NCBI RefSeq assembly: GCF_000472785.1
Contig: NZ_AXAL01000025.1
Coordinates: forward strand, 1-64,000
From: Mesorhizobium loti CJ3sym
GTDB lineage: Bacteria; Pseudomonadota; Alphaproteobacteria; Rhizobiales; Rhizobiaceae
DNA length: 64,000 bases
Direction: 5' to 3'
The notes below the pieces were generated by a model that was not told the origin of the DNA, did no database searches, and worked only from the letters and a program-made list of their open reading frames with translations. Of this stretch, positions 59,552 through 64,000 are shown in pieces (the stretch's first letter is position 1; each line of letters begins with the position of its first letter). Both the position numbers and the translations under genes were made by a program.

Positions 59552-60250
59552 ATGAACGAGACCTCTCTTTATGCGCCGGTGAAGCGGTTCCTCGAAAATC
59601 TCGACTTCGTCGTGAAGGGGGAAATCGGCGGCTGCGACATCGTTGCGCTGCGCGAGGGCGAGCCGCCGGTGGTCGTCATCTGTGAATTGAAGCTGCAGTT
59701 CAATCTCGAACTGGTGCTGCAAGGTGTCGACCGTGCGGCCGTTTGCGACGAAGTATGGCTTGCGGCGCGCATGTCGGCTCGTGGCAAGGGGCGCGAAAGC
59801 GACGCCCGGTTCCGTAATCTCTGCCGTCGGCTTGGCTTCGGCATGCTTGGCGTGACAGCCAATGACAAGGTCGAAGTGCTTGTCAGTCCTGCCGCGCCGG
59901 AGCCGCGCAAGAATGCGCGACGGCGCTCTCGCCTTGTTGATGAGCACCAGCGCCGCCGCGGCGATCCAGTCGCTGGCGGAGGATCACGCAATCCGATCAT
60001 GACCGCCTATCGCCAAAGCGCCCTCACCTGCGCCTTCGCGCTTGTGGATGGCCCCAAACGGCCGCGCGATCTGAAGGCTCTGACGCCGATCGCGCCGAAG
60101 ATTCTGCAGCACAATGTCTATGGCTGGTTCGCGCGCGTCGACCGCGGCCTCTACGATCTCACGGATGCTGGCCGCGCCTCGCTGGTCCGTTGGCCACAGG
60201 CCTCGCACGATGCGCCACGACACGAGATTTTGATTGCGCCGCCCCCCTGA
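59552..60250 (+). CDS. DUF2161-domain protein (putative PD-(D/E)xK phosphodiesterase)
   Basis: 232 aa. MNETSLYAPVKRFLENLDFV, VVICELKLQFNLELVLQGVD (with the E-x-K core in CELK) and QHNVYGWFARVDRGLYDLTD are recognisable DUF2161 segments. The N-terminal half resembles a nuclease-like phosphodiesterase fold and the C-terminal half a winged-helix domain. Function unknown in detail. The start at 59552 matches the family; the frame extends upstream but not conserved. Confidence 0.82.
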   Translation: MNETSLYAPVKRFLENLDFVVKGEIGGCDIVALREGEPPVVVICELKLQFNLELVLQGVDRAAVCDEVWLAARMSARGKGRESDARFRNLCRRLGFGMLGVTANDKVEVLVSPAAPEPRKNARRRSRLVDEHQRRRGDPVAGGGSRNPIMTAYRQSALTCAFALVDGPKRPRDLKALTPIAPKILQHNVYGWFARVDRGLYDLTDAGRASLVRWPQASHDAPRHEILIAPPP

Positions 60251-60324
60251 ATGCGGCGGCCTGCCGAGCATGAAGCGCCCCTCTTGGTTGATTTTTCAGA
60301 CAAAATATGCTGCTTGTCCCGCCC

Positions 60325-60714
60325 ATGAAGACACTCTGCATGACAGCCATTGCGTCCCTGACGCTGGCATTCCCTGCCAGCGCAATGGACAACGCCTTGC
60401 GCAACGGCCTTATGAAACTCGATCCGCAAACACGCCTTGAGCAGCGCTGCGATGCAGAAATCCTGGACCGGATCACCCACGATGATCGCAAGTTCAAGGC
60501 CGACCGTGTAGTTGCTTACGCCTTTGCCACACCCGAGATGAGCGCCGATGCGATCAGGAGCACTGGCGCGGCGTTCCGCAGCAAGGGGCAGTGGTACCGG
60601 TTGAGATTCAAATGCCAGACGGGGCCGGACCATATGGAAGTCCTGCAGCTCCGCTACCGGATCGGCGACGAGATCCCCGAAGCCGACTGGGCCAAGTACA
60701 ATCTCTACGACTAA
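60325..60714 (+). CDS. DUF930-domain exported protein
   Basis: 129 aa (an in-frame ATG at 60307 adds 6). The signal peptide is MTAIASLTLAFPASA. The mature part, LMKLDPQTRLEQRCDAEILD, RKFKADRVVAYAF, WYRLRFKCQTGPDHMEVLQL and YRIGDEIPEADWAKYNLY, is typical of DUF930. Function is unknown; members are restricted mostly to Rhizobiales. Confidence 0.85.
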   Translation: MKTLCMTAIASLTLAFPASAMDNALRNGLMKLDPQTRLEQRCDAEILDRITHDDRKFKADRVVAYAFATPEMSADAIRSTGAAFRSKGQWYRLRFKCQTGPDHMEVLQLRYRIGDEIPEADWAKYNLYD

Positions 60715-60906
60715 TTTTTATAGACTGGCTTCCGCGCAAGCTTGCACGCGGCGAGTGATGAAAATCCCCTTGTAATCCCACTGTAACAAAAGTGGTTTTC
60801 CAACGTTGTCCGATGCAGCGTCTTGACGTCAGCGGACCATGCCATTAGGCCCGTCTGGATAGTCGACGACCAACACTCGGCGAACAGGCAAGGGGCTTCC
60901 AGATCG

Positions 60907-61593
60907 ATGGAAATATTCACTGCCGCAGGCTTATCGGCTCTTCTTCAGGTCATTGCTATCGACCTTGCGCTGGCAGGTGACAACGCCATCGTCATCGGCC
61001 TCGCCGCGGCCGGCCTGCCGGCCAGCCAACGCCAGCGGGCCATTCTCGTCGGAATTGCCGCGGCCACCGTTCTTCGCATCTTCTTTGCCTTGATCACGCA
61101 ATGGCTGCTCACCATTGGCCCCATGCTGCTTATCGGCGGCGGCCTGCTGCTGTTGTGGGTCTGCTGGAAGATGTGGCGCGAATTGCGTGTCAGCCATGAG
61201 CAGGAGCGCGATGCCACCGAATCGCTGTCGAACGGCGACTTCGACAAGGACGGCGTCGTTGGCGGCAAGGGGCCGAGCAAGACCTTCTCGCAGGCCGCCT
61301 GGCAGATCGTCATCGCCGACGTTTCCATGTCGCTCGACAATGTTCTGGCCGTGGCGGGAGCGGCCATGAACCATCCGACGGTGCTGATTGTCGGACTGGC
61401 CCTGTCGATCGCCTTGATGGGCTTTGCCGCCTCGTTCGTCGCGCGCCTCCTGCACAAATATCGCTGGATTGCCTATCTCGGTTTGGCAATCATTCTCTAC
61501 GTTGCGGTGAAAATGCTGCTCGACGGTGCGGTACAGCAGTACCCCGCTCACTTCGCGTTCCTGGCGCCCTGGTTCGGGTCGGGCGGGCACTGA
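60907..61593 (+). CDS. TerC/YjbE-family membrane protein
   Basis: 228 aa with about seven transmembrane helices. LLQVIAIDLALAGDNAIVIG and IVIADVSMSLDNVLAVAGAA are the paired DxxxxxDN motifs of TerC proteins, proposed to export manganese or other metals. A charged cytoplasmic loop (LRVSHEQERDATESLSNGDF) lies between the two halves. I looked for the Mn riboswitch (yybP-ykoY) often found before such genes, but see none. The start at 60907 (MEIFTAAG) is the family start. Confidence 0.92.
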   Translation: MEIFTAAGLSALLQVIAIDLALAGDNAIVIGLAAAGLPASQRQRAILVGIAAATVLRIFFALITQWLLTIGPMLLIGGGLLLLWVCWKMWRELRVSHEQERDATESLSNGDFDKDGVVGGKGPSKTFSQAAWQIVIADVSMSLDNVLAVAGAAMNHPTVLIVGLALSIALMGFAASFVARLLHKYRWIAYLGLAIILYVAVKMLLDGAVQQYPAHFAFLAPWFGSGGH

Positions 61594-61759
61594 CACGTGG
61601 TCGGCGTCGAGCCGGCGCCGGTCTTGTTTGCTTGATTGCTGAACCCGTGCTATTGCGCCGCCCAAATCGAGCTCCTGCGGGAGCCGTGCAAACCGTCATA
61701 TGTTGAGACTGCGGACCGGATCGATGTTTCCGGCCTCCTGTCCATTGGAAACGTGCCCT

Positions 61760-63073
61760 ATGTCCGCCCCTCGCGTCAGTTTCGTCAGCCTTGGATGCCC
61801 GAAAGCGCTCGTGGATTCCGAGCGCATCATCACGCGCCTGCGTGCCGAGGGCTACGAAATCGCCCGCAAGCATGACGGTGCCGATCTCGTTGTCGTCAAC
61901 ACATGCGGTTTCCTGGATTCGGCCCGCGACGAGTCGCTCAATGCCATCGGTTCCGCACTTTCGGAAAATGGCAGGGTCATCGTCACCGGCTGCCTGGGCG
62001 CGGAGCCGGACGTTATCCGCGAGAAGCACCCCAACGTGTTGGCCATCACCGGGCCGCAGGCCTATGAGAGCGTGATGGCGGCCGTGCATGAGGCGGCACC
62101 GCCTTCGCACGATCCCTACATCGATCTCCTGCCGCCTCAGGGCGTCAAGCTGACGCCGCGCCACTATGCCTATCTCAAGATTTCGGAAGGCTGCAACAAT
62201 CGCTGCACCTTCTGCATCATTCCCGCACTGCGTGGCGACCTCGTCTCCCGGCCGGCGGCCGATGTGCTGCGCGAGGCCGAGAAACTGGCCAAGGCCGGCG
62301 TCAAGGAGCTGCTGGTCATCTCGCAGGACACCAGCGCCTACGGCATCGACATCAAGTACCAGACGTCCATGTTCGGCGACCGTGAAGTGCGCGCGAAATT
62401 CCTCGATCTTTCCGAGGAACTGGGCAAGCTCGGCATCTGGGTGCGCATGCATTACGTCTACCCCTACCCGCATGTCGCCGACGTCATTCCGCTGATGGCC
62501 GAGGGAAAAATCCTTCCTTACCTGGACATCCCGTTCCAGCATGCGTCGCCACAGGTGCTGAAGAACATGCGCCGGCCGGCGCATGGCGAAAAGACGCTCG
62601 AGCGCATTCGCGGCTGGCGTGACGTCTGCCCGGATCTTGCCATCCGCTCGACCTTCATCGTCGGCTTCCCCGGCGAGACGGACGAGGACTTCGAGATGCT
62701 GCTCGACTGGCTCGACGAGGCAAAAATCGACCGCGCCGGCTGTTTCAAATACGAGCCGGTCAAGGGTGCTCGCTCCAACGATCTCGGGCTTGAGCAGGTA
62801 CCCCAGGAGATCAAGGAAGCACGCTGGCATCGTTTCATGCAGCGCCAGCAGAAGATCTCGGCGACGCAACTCGCAAAGAAAGTCGGCAAGCGCCTGCCGG
62901 TGCTGATCGACGAAGCGCACGGCACGTCGGCAAAGGGCCGCACCAAATACGACGCCCCGGAGATCGACGGCTCGGTCCACATCCAGTCGCGCCGTCCAAT
63001 GCGCCAAGGCGACATCGTCACCGTCAAGATCGACCGTGCCGATGCTTATGACCTCTACGGTTCGGCTGTCTGA
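61760..63073 (+). CDS. rimO: Ribosomal protein uS12 methylthiotransferase RimO
   Basis: 437 aa. It adds methylthio groups to an Asp of ribosomal protein S12. The N-terminal MTTase domain has VSFVSLGCPKALVDSERI and VNTCGFLDSARDESL. The radical-SAM motif is SEGCNNRCTFCIIPALRGDL (CxxxCxxC). The C-terminal TRAM domain starts near RLPVLIDEAHGTSAKGRT. DIKYQTSMFGDREV and PYLDIPFQHASPQVLKNM distinguish RimO from MiaB. The start at 61760 is preceded by a weak ribosome site; an upstream ATG at 61700 would add 20 residues. Confidence 0.95.
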   Translation: MSAPRVSFVSLGCPKALVDSERIITRLRAEGYEIARKHDGADLVVVNTCGFLDSARDESLNAIGSALSENGRVIVTGCLGAEPDVIREKHPNVLAITGPQAYESVMAAVHEAAPPSHDPYIDLLPPQGVKLTPRHYAYLKISEGCNNRCTFCIIPALRGDLVSRPAADVLREAEKLAKAGVKELLVISQDTSAYGIDIKYQTSMFGDREVRAKFLDLSEELGKLGIWVRMHYVYPYPHVADVIPLMAEGKILPYLDIPFQHASPQVLKNMRRPAHGEKTLERIRGWRDVCPDLAIRSTFIVGFPGETDEDFEMLLDWLDEAKIDRAGCFKYEPVKGARSNDLGLEQVPQEIKEARWHRFMQRQQKISATQLAKKVGKRLPVLIDEAHGTSAKGRTKYDAPEIDGSVHIQSRRPMRQGDIVTVKIDRADAYDLYGSAV

Positions 63074-63118
63074 GCTTTCCCTCGTTCTCTTAGCCGTCGG
63101 TTCTCCCGGAAATGAAAA

Positions 63119-63141
63119 GGGCGCCTCGCGGCGCCCTCTCC
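63119..63141 (-). terminator. Rho-independent terminator of the BMP-family gene
   Basis: GGGCGCC and GGCGCCC form a 7-bp perfect stem with a 4-nt loop. On the minus strand the stem is followed by TTTTCATTT, so it ends the transcript of the binding-protein gene; on the plus strand it might also stop rimO transcripts, but the T run there is weak. Confidence 0.75.
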
Positions 63142-63163
63142 ATATTCGGTATGTGATGATGCC

Positions 63164-64000
63164 TTATTGCGGCAGCTTGTCGTCGACGCCCTTGACGTAG
63201 AAATTCATGCCGAGCAGCGTGCCGTCGTCGGCGACTTCGCCGTCCTTCAGCCATGCCGAGCCGTCCTGCTTGGCGATCGGACCGGTGAAGGGGTTCCAGC
63301 CGCCGGCGATCTTCTTCTCGGTCGCCTCGGCCATCGCCTTCACGTCGTCGGGCATGTTGGTGTAAGGGGCGAGCTTCACCGCGCCGTCCTTGATGCCGAG
63401 CCAGACATTGTCCGGCTTCCAGGTGCCGTCGATGGCTGCCTGGACCCGGCTGATGTAGTAAGGACCCCATTCGTCGGTCAGCGAGGTCAGCTGCGCGTTC
63501 GGTGCGAACTTGATCATGTCGGAGGACTGGCCGAAGCCGTGCAGCTTGCGCTCCTCGGCCACCTGCAGGGCAGCGGTCGAATCGGTGTGCTGGACGATGA
63601 TGTCGGCGCCCTGGTCGAACAGCGCCTTGGCGGCGTCGGCTTCCTTGCCCGGATCGAACCACGAATTGACCCAGACGATCTTGGCCTTGAAGTTCGGGTT
63701 GATCGACTGCGCGCCGAGCATGAAGGAGTTGATGCCCATCACCACTTCCGGGATCGGGAAGGAGACGATGTAGCCGGCGACGCCGGATTTCGATTCCTTG
63801 GCGGCGATCTGGCCGAGCACGTAGCGGCCTTCATAGAAACGCGCATTGTAGAGGCCGAGATTGTCGCCGGACTTGTAACCGGTGGCGTGCTCGAACATCA
63901 CCTTTGGAAACTTCTTGGCGGCCTTCACCTCGGCGTCCATGAAGCCGAAGGACGTGCCGAAGATGAGCTTGCAGCCTTCACGCGACAGGCGTTCGAAAGC
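63164..64000 (-). CDS. BMP-family ABC transporter substrate-binding protein (C-terminal part)
   Basis: 279 codons up to the window edge; the N-terminus with its signal peptide is missing. EGCKLIFGTSFGFMDAEVKA, KVMFEHATGYKSGDN and VAGYIVSFPIPEVVMGINSF are typical of Med/BMP proteins. ADIIVQHTDSTAALQVAEER and GWNPFTGPIAKQDGSAWL follow. They bind nucleosides or related compounds for an ABC importer (BmpDEFG/NupABC type). The partner genes are likely beyond the window on the same strand. A terminator follows at 63119. Confidence 0.93.
   Translation of the reverse strand, partial: AFERLSREGCKLIFGTSFGFMDAEVKAAKKFPKVMFEHATGYKSGDNLGLYNARFYEGRYVLGQIAAKESKSGVAGYIVSFPIPEVVMGINSFMLGAQSINPNFKAKIVWVNSWFDPGKEADAAKALFDQGADIIVQHTDSTAALQVAEERKLHGFGQSSDMIKFAPNAQLTSLTDEWGPYYISRVQAAIDGTWKPDNVWLGIKDGAVKLAPYTNMPDDVKAMAEATEKKIAGGWNPFTGPIAKQDGSAWLKDGEVADDGTLLGMNFYVKGVDDKLPQ

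Noticed and set aside
60715..60906. Possible manganese (yybP-ykoY) riboswitch before the TerC-type gene
   Set aside because: I looked for the GGGGAGUA-type core and paired helices and did not find them. The only hairpin seen (CCGCG...CGCGG) is not part of that motif.
55824..64000. Genomic island integrated at tRNA-Ser
   Set aside because: No integrase and no repeat of the tRNA 3' end is visible downstream; the broken SDR/LysR genes could be decay in place.

Overview
The window looks like chromosomal DNA of a GC-rich alphaproteobacterium of the Rhizobiales, most likely Mesorhizobium or a close relative. This is inferred from gene order and protein character, not from a database search. The supporting blocks are dusB(nifR3)-ntrB-ntrC-ntrY-ntrX-dat-hfq-hflX, kdsA-dodecin-eno-ftsB-pdhA-pdhB-pdhC-lpdA-lipA-ratA-cinA-ispDF, and metG-tatD with holB-tmk-dacA-rlpA. 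An E1-beta subunit carrying its own lipoyl domain, general-stress (EcfG-type) promoters and rhizobial palindromic repeats point the same way.

Layout. 1-282: end of an IS5-type insertion sequence that abuts the stop codon of alanine dehydrogenase; ald and its Lrp-type regulator diverge. 2-9 kb: an AT-richer hypothetical gene, 5-formyl-THF cyclo-ligase with a candidate 6S-like RNA upstream, a type II NADH dehydrogenase, a Tat-exported cyclic nucleotide phosphodiesterase/3'-nucleotidase, and a cyclopropane fatty acid synthase. 9.7-13.9 kb: a tightly overlapping minus-strand operon of two glycosyltransferases, an ATP-grasp ligase-like protein and a GNAT/FemAB-like acyltransferase; its product is unknown and it is the most interesting accessory locus here. 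14-27 kb: KDO-8-P synthase, enolase, FtsB and the pyruvate dehydrogenase and lipoate block. 27-39 kb: isoprenoid gene ispDF, then the nitrogen regulation operon NtrBC/NtrYX with Hfq and HflX. 39-49 kb: housekeeping enzymes, an ECF sigma/anti-sigma pair, a Bax-inhibitor-1 protein, an arginase-family enzyme, and a GNAT relic. 48-55.5 kb: tatD/metG and holB/tmk blocks, a D,D-carboxypeptidase homologue with altered active-site motifs, and RlpA. 55.7-57.6 kb: tRNA-Ser(UGA) followed by a divergent SDR/LysR pair in which each gene carries a frameshift. 57.8-59.4 kb: a cupredoxin diverging from a PepSY protein/cytochrome b561 pair, with a symmetrical pair of direct-repeat boxes between them. 59.5-64 kb: DUF2161, DUF930 and TerC-type proteins, RimO, and the 3' part of a BMP-family transporter binding protein.

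Themes. Central carbon metabolism (enolase, PDH, lipoate synthesis) sits beside nitrogen control (NtrBC/YX). Stress functions appear with two candidate EcfG promoters (PRC-barrel and GlsB/YeaQ genes). Envelope genes are frequent (KDO, Cfa, FtsB, DacA-like, RlpA). A family of intergenic palindromes has a conserved core, and its outer arms keep pairing although their sequence differs; two copies begin exactly on the last base of a gene's stop codon.

Limits: all calls come from reading the sequence and recalled family motifs. Starts of several genes (GT4, tmk, cytochrome b561, ECF sigma) are uncertain, and RNA and promoter calls are unverified predictions.
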